39,581 nucleotides of DNA from Opitutus sp. GAS368 (lineage in GTDB: Bacteria > Verrucomicrobiota > Verrucomicrobiia > Opitutales > Opitutaceae): positions 1 to 39,581 of the forward strand of contig CAMDOO010000025.1 in assembly GCA_945903545.1 (NCBI GenBank), given 5' to 3'. The notes beneath the pieces were generated by a model that worked only from the letters and a program-made list of their open reading frames with translations, ran no database searches and had not been told where the DNA came from. This document shows, piece by piece, positions 17,718 through 24,988 of this stretch; the stretch's first letter is position 1; each line of letters starts with the position of its first letter. Position numbers and translations under genes: made by a program.

Positions 17718-18661
17718 GCCCGGTTCCGCGGATGAAACTTCGCGTGGTGGTCCACCAGGCGCGTCGATTCCACCGCGGTGTAGATCTGGGTCGTCGTGAT
17801 GCTCGCGTGGCCCAGCATCTCCTGGATCGCCCGCAGGTCGGCGCCGCCGCCCAGCAGGTGCGTCGCAAAGGAGTGGCGGAGCAAATGCGGCTTCACATTC
17901 CGCGCCTCGAGCCCCGCCCGCTGCGCGTGCTTTTTGACGATCATCCAAAGCATCACGCGCGAGAGGGCGGTGCCGCGGTTGTTCAGGAAGATCTGGCTGC
18001 CCGTGCGCGGTTTCACGAGGTGCGGCCGGCCCGCGGTGATCCAGCTCACCAGCGCATCGCGGGCCCGGGCGCCAACCGGCACCACCCGCTCCTTCGCGCC
18101 CTTCCCGAAAACGCGGATGAAACCGCCCTCCAGGTCGACCTGCTGCAGGGTCAGCGCCGCCAGTTCGGAGACGCGGAGTCCGCTCGCGTAAAAAAGCTCC
18201 AGCAGCGCCCGGTCGCGCAACGCCCGGGGATCTCCCCCGATCGGGGCCGCCAGCAGCCGCGCCACCTCGTCGGCCGTCAGGGTGCCGGGAATCCGCCGGC
18301 CGAGCTTCGGCCCGGTCAGCAGCTCGGTGAAATCATCCTCGCGGCGTTTTTCCCGCACCAGGTGGCGGGCAAAGACCCGCAGCGCGGTCAGCTTGCGCGC
18401 CACGCTGGACGGCTTGCCCCGGATTGACCGCACCCACGCCGCGCCATCCAGGTGCGTGATCGCCTCCCAGCCGGCCCGCCCGAGCTTCGCGAAGAACGCC
18501 GCCGCCTGGTCGAGGTCGCGCTGGTAACTTTCGCGCGTGTTCCTGGCCAGGCCTCGCTCCAGAGCGAGGAATGCCATGAACCCATCGATGTCCTCGGCCC
18601 AGACCGGTGCCGCGCGACTGGTCGCGGGGGAGCGGCGGGCAGAGTTCGGGCGGGAAGGCAT
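17705..18661 (-). CDS. xerD: Site-specific tyrosine recombinase XerC/XerD
   Basis: This codes for 318 residues. An N-terminal SAM-like DNA-binding domain (about 20-110) is followed by the catalytic domain with Arg163 (GLRVSEL), Lys187 (FGKGAKER), His259 and Arg262 (HLLRHSFATHLL), His285 (LGHASITTTQIYT) and the nucleophile Tyr294. All active-site residues are present. Length and motifs fit the chromosomal enzymes that resolve dimers at dif at division. No phage genes or att-like repeats are near, so it is not a phage integrase. The choice between XerC and XerD is not settled by the sequence. The C-terminal residues and stop come from a GTGACNN array. Confidence 0.88.
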   Translation of the reverse strand: MPSRPNSARRSPATSRAAPVWAEDIDGFMAFLALERGLARNTRESYQRDLDQAAAFFAKLGRAGWEAITHLDGAAWVRSIRGKPSSVARKLTALRVFARHLVREKRREDDFTELLTGPKLGRRIPGTLTADEVARLLAAPIGGDPRALRDRALLELFYASGLRVSELAALTLQQVDLEGGFIRVFGKGAKERVVPVGARARDALVSWITAGRPHLVKPRTGSQIFLNNRGTALSRVMLWMIVKKHAQRAGLEARNVKPHLLRHSFATHLLGGGADLRAIQEMLGHASITTTQIYTAVESTRLVDHHAKFHPRNRASDK

Positions 18662-18679
18662 GTCTTACTCTCCTTCCAT

Positions 18680-18720
18680 AGGTCCTATAAGCCCTATAGG
18701 GCCTATGGGGCCTATAGGAG
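18680..18720. repeat. CCTATAGGG palindromic array between infA and xerD
   Basis: GCCCTATAGGGC at 18691-18702 is a perfect 12-bp palindrome, framed by TCCTATA (18683-18689) and TATAGGA (18713-18719), with a further GGGCCTATG unit in between. Unit length is about 8-10 bp. It lies between two codirectional genes and could end infA transcription. Confidence 0.9.
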
Positions 18721-18736
18721 AAGAGAGTAGCGCTCC

Positions 18737-18997
18737 TCAGTACCGCCGACGCATCGGCGGCGGCACGAAGGGATTCTGCTCCTTCATGCGGAAGGTGATC
18801 CGCGCCTTTTCCAGGTCGTACGGGCTCATCTCCATCTTCACGGAGTCGCCCGCGGCGATCTTGATGAAGTTCTTCCGCAGCTTGCCGGAAATGTGCGCCA
18901 GGACCACGTGTCCGTTGGCCAGTTGCACCTTGAACATCGTGCCGGGCAGCACCGCCGTCACCTTGCCCTCGACTTCAATCGCGTCACCGTCAGGCAT
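18737..18997 (-). CDS. infA: Translation initiation factor IF-1
   Basis: This codes for 86 residues with the single OB-fold S1-like domain: [22 protein letters not shown], then [14 protein letters not shown] and [13 protein letters not shown], all typical of IF-1. The C-terminus has a longer basic/proline tail (PPPMRRRY) than the 72-residue E. coli protein. IF-1 binds the ribosomal A site during initiation. It stands apart from any ribosomal protein operon, upstream of the recombinase on the same strand. Confidence 0.96.
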   Translation of the reverse strand: MPDGDAIEVEGKVTAVLPGTMFKVQLANGHVVLAHISGKLRKNFIKIAAGDSVKMEMSPYDLEKARITFRMKEQNPFVPPPMRRRY

Positions 18998-19209
18998 GGG
19001 TAAGGGGGGAGTTGGCAGCAGGAGCGTGGATCATGGCGGGTTCGGTTCCGAAAAACGGAGCCCAGACAGAAGCCCGAAAGCCCCAGGCGAAGCAAGGCTT
19101 TACCGGCCGGACCGGTGGGTTCCCCGCCGGTCCCTCTTTCTCGTTCTCTTTCTCGTTCTCTTTCTCCTGATTGCAGGCCGCCGTCCGCCCTCTGACCTCC
19201 GCCCTCTGC
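18998..19209. other. Divergent intergenic region with a 12-bp pyrimidine repeat
   Basis: Between infA (minus) and tadA (plus). At about 19134-19168 a 12-bp unit (TCGTTCTCTTTC) is repeated about 2.6 times, giving a strand-biased C/T tract. An ACCGG-rich inverted segment lies just before it (about 19102-19131). No promoter could be identified with confidence. Confidence 0.7.
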
Positions 19210-19725
19210 ATGCCCCCGCTCCCCTGCCCATTCGAGAAGCGCTTCCCGTCGCAGTTCAACCGCGACGACGCCTTCTACATGAACCTGGCCTACAACCAGG
19301 CGATCGATGCCTGGCGCCAGGATGAGGTGCCGATCGGGGCGGTCATCGAAGTGGGCGGCGAGGTGATCGCTTCGGCCCACAACACGGTCGAGGGCAGCCA
19401 CGACCCCACCGCCCACGCCGAGATGCTCGCCCTCACCCAGGCCGCCGCGAAGCTCGGCGACTGGCGCCTGGAGGGCGCCACGGTCTACGTCACCAAGGAG
19501 CCCTGCCCGATGTGCAGCGGCGCCATGCTGATGTCGCGCGTGAAGCGCGTCTGCTACGCCGTCCCCGACCCCAAGATGGGCTGCCTTGGCGGCGCCACCA
19601 ATCTCAACGACCTGCCCCGCGTGAACCACCACGTCGAGCTGACGTCGGGCGGGGTGCTGGAGAACGAGTGCCGGGAGTTGCTGCAGGCGTTCTTCAAGCT
19701 GAAGCGCAGCACCAGTGACGAGTGA
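19210..19725 (+). CDS. tadA: tRNA-specific adenosine deaminase TadA
   Basis: ATG 19210 gives 171 residues. HAEM (His69, Glu71) and PCPMCSGAM (Cys99, Cys102) form the zinc-deaminase site. The protein deaminates adenosine 34 to inosine in the anticodon of tRNA-Arg(ACG). The N-terminal about 20 residues extend beyond the E. coli protein, and an internal ATG at residue 24 is a possible alternative. The end is formed by a repeat: the last residues Ser-Asp-Glu and the TGA stop are encoded by AGTGACGAGTGA of a GTGACNN array. The deaminase is a good match; guanine deaminase-like relatives are a lesser alternative. Confidence 0.92.
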   Translation: MPPLPCPFEKRFPSQFNRDDAFYMNLAYNQAIDAWRQDEVPIGAVIEVGGEVIASAHNTVEGSHDPTAHAEMLALTQAAAKLGDWRLEGATVYVTKEPCPMCSGAMLMSRVKRVCYAVPDPKMGCLGGATNLNDLPRVNHHVELTSGGVLENECRELLQAFFKLKRSTSDE

Positions 19726-19802
19726 CGTGTGACAAGTGACGAGCCGGGCAGGCCGATTTTGACCGCAACTGCTCGTCACTCGTCACCTGTCACCCGTCAC
19801 TT
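19714..19802. repeat. Facing GTGACNN heptamer arrays between convergent genes
   Basis: Left arm 19714-19743: four 7-bp units of GTGACNN. Right arm 19772-19802: the same words in reverse complement (GTCAC every 7-8 bp). The arms can form a stem around a 28-base loop. The left arm holds the stop of tadA and the right arm the stop of the FKBP gene, so the element lies exactly at both gene ends. Confidence 0.93.
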
Positions 19803-20546
19803 CGCGGCGGGAGCCGCGGCGACCGGATTGATCTCCAGCAATTCCACCTCAAAAATCAACGTCGCGCCCGGGGGCATTCCCGGGGAGCGGCCGGCATCGC
19901 CATAGGCGAGTTTCGACGGCACGTGCAGTTTCAGTTTTCCGCCCTTGCTCGTCTTCTGCAGGCCCTCGGTCCAGCCGGCGATGACGTTGCCCAGCGGGAA
20001 CTCGGCCGGCTCGCCGCGCTCGACCGAGCTGTCGAAGACCGTGCCGTCGAGGAACTTTCCCGTGTAGTGGACCTTGACTGTGTCCGTGGGCTTCGGCGCC
20101 GGGCCGCTGCCCGGCTTCAGCTCCTCGTAGCCGAGACCGCTCGGCAGCATGGTCACGCTCTTGTTGTCCTTGAGCTTGGCGAAATAGGCAGCGCCCTCGG
20201 CGGCGTTCTTCTCCAGCTGCTTTGCCATGACCGCGCCCATGCGCTTCTGCATCAGCTCATCCAGCTTCGGGCCATAGACGGCCATGTCGTACGGGGACTT
20301 CTGGCCGGTGGCCGCACCCCGGATGCCCCGGAGCAGCGCCTCGGTCTCGTCGGCGGAGAACCCGATCTCCGACACCCCGGTCTGCCCGCCGATGAACCAG
20401 CCGTAGGCCTCGATGACCTTGGCGTCCGCGAAATCACCCGTGGCCGCCGCGGCCGGGGTCGTGGCGCTGGCAGGGGTCGACTTGCCGCAGCCGGACGCGA
20501 GAGCGAGGGCCAGCAGCGGGAGGGTGGAAAGGAGGCGGAGTTTCAT
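19797..20546 (-). CDS. FKBP-type peptidyl-prolyl cis-trans isomerase, lipoprotein
   Basis: ATG 20546 gives 249 residues. The N-terminus has a lipoprotein signal (LLALALASGC, lipidated Cys20), so the mature protein should be membrane-anchored and periplasmic. Residues about 55-140 form the FKBP N-terminal dimerisation domain, and residues about 150-240 the isomerase domain with VKVHYTGKFLDGTVFDSS, VIAGWTEGLQ and the PSKLAYGDAG loop, as in FkpA/Mip proteins. It assists folding of exported proteins by proline isomerisation. The TGA stop lies in a GTGACNN array. Confidence 0.92.
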   Translation of the reverse strand: MKLRLLSTLPLLALALASGCGKSTPASATTPAAAATGDFADAKVIEAYGWFIGGQTGVSEIGFSADETEALLRGIRGAATGQKSPYDMAVYGPKLDELMQKRMGAVMAKQLEKNAAEGAAYFAKLKDNKSVTMLPSGLGYEELKPGSGPAPKPTDTVKVHYTGKFLDGTVFDSSVERGEPAEFPLGNVIAGWTEGLQKTSKGGKLKLHVPSKLAYGDAGRSPGMPPGATLIFEVELLEINPVAAAPAAK

Positions 20547-20604
20547 GGGTAAGTTTTCACCGTCACCCATCCACGGAGGGAAAGGCAACCCCGAAGCCTT
20601 GGGG

Positions 20605-20642
20605 AGTGACGGGTGACAGGTGACAGGTGACGAGTGACGAGG
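20605..20642. repeat. GTGACNN heptamer array, left partner of the pair around the IVP-like gene
   Basis: Five 7-bp units of GTGACNN in a row. The reverse-complement array lies at 21129-21160; the two enclose the four-helix-bundle gene. Confidence 0.93.
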
Positions 20643-20647
20643 TCGGA

Positions 20648-21028
20648 TCAGGACTGGCCCCAGAGTTTGCGGCGGAGGCCGTTGAGCATTTTACGTTCGG
20701 TCTCCAGGTGTCCAAGAAGGACTTGGGCGGCTGGAGGCGGGCAAAGGCACAATGAGATCGAGAGCAGAACCTGAGTTTCAAGCTCCGCGAGGGAACCCTC
20801 AGCATGGGAAATGAATTGAGTAAACTGCGCGGTCGTCGACCGGGCCTGCCCTTCGGCCAGATTCGACGGGATCGAGACGGCCGCCCGCCGCATCTGGGGA
20901 ATGATCCCGAATCGTTCCTCGGCCGGGAAAGTCCGGGTAAGTTCGTAGGTCAACTTCGCTATCTCCATTCCTTTCTGCCAGACGAGCAGATCTTTGAAGT
21001 TTGCTGGTTTTTTGTCGGGTGCGTTCAT
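20648..21028 (-). CDS. Four-helix-bundle protein, 23S rRNA intervening-sequence (IVP/S23) type
   Basis: This codes for 126 residues with the family pattern: [52 protein letters not shown], then [15 protein letters not shown]. The family was first found inside insertions in 23S rRNA genes and is also common as stand-alone genes; relatives serve as accessory proteins of diversity-generating retroelements. No rRNA or reverse transcriptase is near. The gene sits between inverted GTGACNN arrays (20605-20642 and 21129-21160), which makes the 555-bp block look like an inserted cassette between the FKBP and superoxide dismutase genes. Molecular role unknown; nucleic-acid binding is usually proposed. 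Confidence 0.88.
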   Translation of the reverse strand: MNAPDKKPANFKDLLVWQKGMEIAKLTYELTRTFPAEERFGIIPQMRRAAVSIPSNLAEGQARSTTAQFTQFISHAEGSLAELETQVLLSISLCLCPPPAAQVLLGHLETERKMLNGLRRKLWGQS

Positions 21029-21128
21029 GTTTTAATGGGGCGCAAATTCATTTCGCACCTTTACCCCCCAGAACGCAGAAAACCTCCCCGATCTTTCAAA
21101 AATCCGCCGCCCGTCGGAAATTTCCTTC

Positions 21129-21160
21129 TCGTCACTCGTCACCTGTCACTCGTCACCTCC
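21129..21160. repeat. GTCAC heptamer array, right partner of the pair around the IVP-like gene
   Basis: Four 7-bp units with GTCAC, the reverse complement of the array at 20605-20642. It ends about 72 bp before the superoxide dismutase ATG, so it may lie in or near that promoter. Confidence 0.93.
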
Positions 21161-21232
21161 TTGACGCCCCGCCCCACCCGACACACGGTAACCGTCCTTT
21201 CAGTCCGGTTTAACCCGCAATCCTCCGCACCC

Positions 21233-21865
21233 ATGGCCTACGAACTTCCCAAACTGCCCTACGCTGCCACCGCGCTCGAGCCGCACATCGACGCCAAGAC
21301 GATGGAGATCCATCACGGCAAGCACCACCAGGCGTACATCACCAACGCCAACAACTTCCTCAAGGACCTCCCGGCCCTCGCCGCACTCGACGTCAACACC
21401 CTCATCGCCGACCTTTCCCAGGTCCCTGAGGCCATCCGCGGCGGCTTGCGCAACAACGCCGGCGGCCACAGCAACCACTCCTTCTTCTGGACCATCCTCG
21501 GCCCGGGCAAGGGCGGCGCGCCCAAGGGCTCCCTCGCCGTGGCCATCACAGCCACGTTCGGCGACTTCGACAAGTTCAAGGCCGCCTTCGCGCAGTCCGG
21601 CGCCACCCGCTTCGGCTCCGGCTGGGCTTGGCTCGTCGTCGGCACCGACAAGAAGCTCTCGATCGGCTCCACCGCCAACCAGGACAGCCCGCTGATGGGC
21701 AAGGCCGTCGCCGGCATCGAGGGCAAACCCGTCATCGCCCTCGATGTCTGGGAGCACGCCTACTATCTCAACTACCAGAACCGCCGCCCCGACTACATCG
21801 CCGCCTTCTGGAACGTCGTCGACTGGGACGCCGCCGAGGCGAACTATCAGTCCGCGCTGCAGTAA
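21233..21865 (+). CDS. sodA: Superoxide dismutase, Mn type
   Basis: ATG 21233 gives 210 residues. Metal ligands His27 (EIHHGKHH), His82 ([10 protein letters not shown]), Asp171 and His175 (DVWEHAYY) are all present. Gln150 in STANQDSPL is at the position where Mn enzymes carry glutamine, whereas iron enzymes place it elsewhere, so manganese is the expected cofactor. It turns superoxide into hydrogen peroxide and oxygen in the cytoplasm; no signal peptide is seen. Thioredoxin reductase follows on the same strand, but a good terminator lies between them, so they are separate units. Confidence 0.96.
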   Translation: MAYELPKLPYAATALEPHIDAKTMEIHHGKHHQAYITNANNFLKDLPALAALDVNTLIADLSQVPEAIRGGLRNNAGGHSNHSFFWTILGPGKGGAPKGSLAVAITATFGDFDKFKAAFAQSGATRFGSGWAWLVVGTDKKLSIGSTANQDSPLMGKAVAGIEGKPVIALDVWEHAYYLNYQNRRPDYIAAFWNVVDWDAAEANYQSALQ

Positions 21866-21883
21866 GGACTTTCGCCCCATGTA

Positions 21884-21913
21884 AGCCGCACCGCAGGGTG
21901 CGGCTTTTTGTTT
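21884..21913 (+). terminator. Rho-independent terminator of sodA
   Basis: AGCCGCACC (21884-21892) pairs perfectly with GGTGCGGCT (21897-21905) around GCAG, and the hairpin runs into TTTTTGTTT. It lies 18 bp after the stop and is the clearest classical terminator in the window. Confidence 0.93.
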
Positions 21914-21914
21914 G

Positions 21915-22038
21915 GAATGTGGAAAGCAGGAAAGAGGGAAAAGAGTCTGGAACTTAAGAAACCGGGAGGGGCCTGCCCCATCGCTTCTGAGTTCCAGATT
22001 CCCATGGGATCGGACCTCCTTTCCCGCTTTCCACATTC
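21915..22038. repeat. Long imperfect hairpin element between sodA and trxB
   Basis: GAATGTGGAAAGC (21915-21927) and GCTTTCCACATTC (22026-22038) are perfect 13-bp inverted arms. Inside, TCTGGAACT faces AGTTCCAGA, and purine-rich GGAAAG words repeat in the left arm. Together with the terminator before it, it fills most of the 239-bp gap; a weak TATGTT -10-like box follows at about 22079. Confidence 0.85.
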
Positions 22039-22104
22039 AACCGACCGGCTATCCCCACTTTCCCCTTCCCAAGTGTGCTATGTTGCGGCTGAACTCACTC
22101 CCTC

Positions 22105-23052
22105 ATGTCCGTTCCCCCCGTTGAAAACGTCGTGATCGTCGGCTCCGGCTGCGCCGGGCTCACCGCCGCAATCTACACCGGCCGCGCCAATCTCACGCCG
22201 TTGCTCCTCGAGGGCTCGTTGCCCGGCGGGCAGCTCACGACCACCAGCGAGGTGGAAAACTTTCCCGGCTTTCCCGAGGGCGTCGACGGCTTCCAGCTGA
22301 TGGACAACCTGCGGAAGCAGGCCACCAAGTTCGGCACGCGTTTCGAACAGACGCAGGTCACGTCGGTCGATTTCACATCCTTCCCGCGCAAGCTCGTCAC
22401 TGCCGACCGCGTCATCCTCGCCAAGGCCGTGATCATCGCCACCGGCGCTTCCCCGCGCATGACCGGCGTGCCCGGCGAAAAGGAACTCTACGGCGGCAAG
22501 GGCGTGACCACGTGCGCCACCTGCGACGGCGCCTTCTACCGCAAGATGGACGTCGCCGTGATCGGAGGCGGCGACAGCGCCGCCGAGGAGGCGCTTTTCC
22601 TCACCCGTTTCGCGAGCAAGGTCTACCTCGTGCACCGCCGCGATTCCCTCCGTGCCTCGAAGATCATGGCCGACCGCGCCACCTCGCACCCGAAGATCCA
22701 GTGCGTCTGGGACAGTGTGCCGGTCGCGATCGAGGGCGTGGCGGAAGGCGCGGTCAGCGGGCTGCGCATCAAGAACCTGAAGACCAACGCCGAGTCGGTG
22801 CTCCCGTTGAAAGGCGTCTTTGTCGCGATCGGTCACGTACCCAACACCGGCCCATTCGCCGCGGCGCTCGACGTCGACGAGGGCGGCTACTTCAAGCCCG
22901 CCAGTGGCTCCCAGATCCAGACCAATGTGCCCGGCGTTTATGTGGCGGGCGATTGTGCCGATCACGTTTACCGCCAGGCCATCACTGCCGCCGGCATGGG
23001 CTGCGCCGCCGCCATCGAGGCCGAGCGCTGGCTGGCCGAGCACGGCGGGTGA
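22105..23052 (+). CDS. trxB: Thioredoxin reductase
   Basis: This codes for 315 residues. FAD-binding GSGCAG (13-18), the redox-active CATC (Cys137, Cys140) and the NADPH-binding GGGDSA (154-159) with HRRD after it all match bacterial thioredoxin reductase; the GDCAD motif near the C-terminus closes the FAD site. It passes electrons from NADPH to thioredoxin in the cytoplasm. It follows sodA on the same strand, fitting a redox neighbourhood, but probably has its own promoter. The kinase gene begins 99 bp after it. Confidence 0.96.
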   Translation: MSVPPVENVVIVGSGCAGLTAAIYTGRANLTPLLLEGSLPGGQLTTTSEVENFPGFPEGVDGFQLMDNLRKQATKFGTRFEQTQVTSVDFTSFPRKLVTADRVILAKAVIIATGASPRMTGVPGEKELYGGKGVTTCATCDGAFYRKMDVAVIGGGDSAAEEALFLTRFASKVYLVHRRDSLRASKIMADRATSHPKIQCVWDSVPVAIEGVAEGAVSGLRIKNLKTNAESVLPLKGVFVAIGHVPNTGPFAAALDVDEGGYFKPASGSQIQTNVPGVYVAGDCADHVYRQAITAAGMGCAAAIEAERWLAEHGG

Positions 23053-23151
23053 TGGTTTCGCGCGCCCATCCCAGCCGGTGATTCGGCCGGATCGGCGCCC
23101 GGGAGCGGAATCGGGCTCAAGGAAATCCCCGATGGGCCGATTAGCCGGCCC

Positions 23152-24399
23152 ATGTCATCGGTTACCCGCCAAGGGCCGGCCACCGCCCGACCGCCCACCT
23201 CGAAAGCCCGGGCATGCGGCGGGGATACGGCCTACGGCTCGACCCATCCCTTTCCAGACAAAGTCCTGTCCAGCCGGGCCATCAGCGAACAACTGCGCGG
23301 CCGCCGGGTGCTGGTGGTGGACGACGACCGGGTGAACCGCCGCATTCTCAGCGGGATCCTTCAGTCCGCCGGATATGTCCCGGTCGACGCCGCCTCCGGC
23401 GAGGAAGCCTTGGAACACTATGACAAGACCCGGCCGCACTTGGTCCTGCTCGATGTCGAGATGGCGGGCATCGACGGCTTCGCAACCTGCCGCACGCTCA
23501 AGTCCACGTTCGGCGATGCCTCCGCCCCGGTGATCTTCATCACGGCCCGGAACTCCCCCGAGGATGTCGCCGAGGGCCTCGAGGCCGGCGGATCCGACTA
23601 CCTGCCGAAGCCGTTCCGGCCGCGCGAGGTGCTCGCACGCATCAAGTCCCACCTCCACAACCAATTCCTCGCCGACCAGCAGAAGCAGCTGGTGGCCCAG
23701 CTCAGCGCGGCCAACGCCGCCAAGAACAAGTTCGTCGGCATGGCCGCCCACGACCTGCGGAATCCCCTCGCCTCGATCCGCGGTCTCTCGGAATTCCTTC
23801 GCGACAGCAACCTGCCAGCGGACCAGCGGGAGCTCGTGGAGCTGATCTACGGCGCGAGCCAATCGATGCTCGACCTGGTCAACGAGCTGCTCGACGTCGC
23901 CACGATCGAGGCCGGTGAACTCCGGCTGGATCCGCAGCCATGCAATTTCGCGGACCTCCTGCGCGGTTGTGCGTTTCTCCAGAACATCCAGGCCGCGAAA
24001 AAACGCTCTCGCATCACCCTGCCCGACGACACCGGCGCACCGACCGCCCTGATGGACGTCGCCAAAATGCGCCAGGTCGTCGACAACCTGCTGAGCAACG
24101 CGATCAAGTATTCGCCGCCGGGGTCGGAAATCACCGTCGCCTACCATCCCGAGGCCGGTTCCGCCGGATTCGCCGTCCGCGACCAGGGCCCGGGCATCCC
24201 GGACCACGAGCGGGACAGGCTTTTCCGCGACTTTGGCCGCCTCTCCGCCAAGCCCACCGGCGGCGAGTCCAGCACCGGACTGGGACTCGCCATCTGCCGC
24301 AAGATCGTCGACGCGCATCGCGGCACCATCACCGCCGAGAACCTGCCCGCCGGCGGCTGCGAATTCAGCGTCCGCCTCCCGGCGCTCCCTTGGCCATGA
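23152..24399 (+). CDS. Receiver-histidine kinase (hybrid with N-terminal receiver)
   Basis: This codes for 415 residues from the first in-frame ATG (23152); the first about 45 residues look disordered and the start is uncertain. A receiver domain (about 52-168) has Asp57-59, phosphoacceptor Asp101, Thr131 and Lys153. Then comes a HisKA domain with His200 (MAAHDLRNPLAS) and an ATPase domain with the N box NLLSNAIKY, DQGPGI and STGLGLAI. No membrane segment is present, so it is cytoplasmic and probably controlled by phosphorylation of its receiver. Its stop overlaps the next receiver gene by 4 bp, so the pair should work together. The signal is unknown. Confidence 0.92.
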   Translation: MSSVTRQGPATARPPTSKARACGGDTAYGSTHPFPDKVLSSRAISEQLRGRRVLVVDDDRVNRRILSGILQSAGYVPVDAASGEEALEHYDKTRPHLVLLDVEMAGIDGFATCRTLKSTFGDASAPVIFITARNSPEDVAEGLEAGGSDYLPKPFRPREVLARIKSHLHNQFLADQQKQLVAQLSAANAAKNKFVGMAAHDLRNPLASIRGLSEFLRDSNLPADQRELVELIYGASQSMLDLVNELLDVATIEAGELRLDPQPCNFADLLRGCAFLQNIQAAKKRSRITLPDDTGAPTALMDVAKMRQVVDNLLSNAIKYSPPGSEITVAYHPEAGSAGFAVRDQGPGIPDHERDRLFRDFGRLSAKPTGGESSTGLGLAICRKIVDAHRGTITAENLPAGGCEFSVRLPALPWP

Positions 24400-24791
24400 T
24401 TCTCCCCGAACCCATTTTTATCGTCGATGACGAGATTCACATCCGTCGTTTCCTCGGCTTGCTCGTCCGCCAGCTCGGGGCGACCCGGATCGTCGAGGCC
24501 GCCAGCGGCGATCAGGCCCTGGAGTTGTTCGCCCGCGAACGGCCGGGGCTCGTCCTCCTCGATATCAACATGCCGGGACGTTCCGGCATCGAAACGCTCC
24601 GGGAAATCCGCACCTTGGACGCGGAGGTGCCGGTCGTCATGCTGACCTCCCTCACCTCGCGGCAGATCATCGAGGAAACCATGTCCTCCGGGGCCGACAG
24701 TTTTATCCGCAAGGACACCCCCTCGCAGGAAATCATCCGCATCCTCAAGGAATTGCTGACACCCGCCTCCTTGGAGAACGAGGCCCCATGA
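24396..24791 (+). CDS. Stand-alone response regulator receiver
   Basis: ATG 24396 gives 131 residues and overlaps the kinase stop (ATGA). Only a receiver domain is present: acidic Asp11-Asp12, phosphoacceptor Asp56 (LLDINMPG), Thr84 and Lys106. It has no output domain, so it is CheY-like and must act by binding a partner. The next gene but one is a GspE/PilB ATPase, and single receivers often control such motors (as PilG/PilH do); that link is inference from position. Confidence 0.92.
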   Translation: MILPEPIFIVDDEIHIRRFLGLLVRQLGATRIVEAASGDQALELFARERPGLVLLDINMPGRSGIETLREIRTLDAEVPVVMLTSLTSRQIIEETMSSGADSFIRKDTPSQEIIRILKELLTPASLENEAP

Positions 24792-24988
24792 GCGCGGACC
24801 GGACGGGAAATGCCGAGGAGGCTGGCGCTCCCGTGGTCAAGGAGGTCCTCTATCGCCTTTCCGACCTGCTCGCCGACATCAAGACGGAGCGCAGCGCCGG
24901 GCTCTTTGCGCAGGAACGTTTCAGCCAGCACGAGATCGAGAAGATCTTCAAAGCCCGCAAGGCCCGCCATGGTAAGCGCGTCAAATAA
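24788..24988 (+). CDS. Small hypothetical protein in the kinase/ATPase operon
   Basis: This codes for 66 residues. Its ATG overlaps the receiver stop by 4 bp (ATGA) and its end overlaps the ATPase start by 20 bp, a layout that strongly supports translation. It is charged, without signal peptide or membrane segment; a helical middle (KEVLYRLSDLLADIK) is followed by a basic tail (KARKARHGKRVK). No family recognised. It may be a linker or regulator between receiver and ATPase. Confidence 0.7.
   Translation: MSADRTGNAEEAGAPVVKEVLYRLSDLLADIKTERSAGLFAQERFSQHEIEKIFKARKARHGKRVK

Noticed and set aside
17705-18661. Tyrosine recombinase as an integrase of a mobile island
   Set aside because: Length and motifs fit chromosomal XerC/D, neighbours are housekeeping genes, and no tRNA or att repeats are seen.
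17687-21160. GTGAC arrays as a CRISPR
   Set aside because: The units are contiguous 7-mers without spacers, in gaps of ordinary genes, and no cas genes are present.
22079-22084. Promoter -10 box before trxB
   Set aside because: TATGTT is only a partial match and no -35 element is convincing at the right distance.
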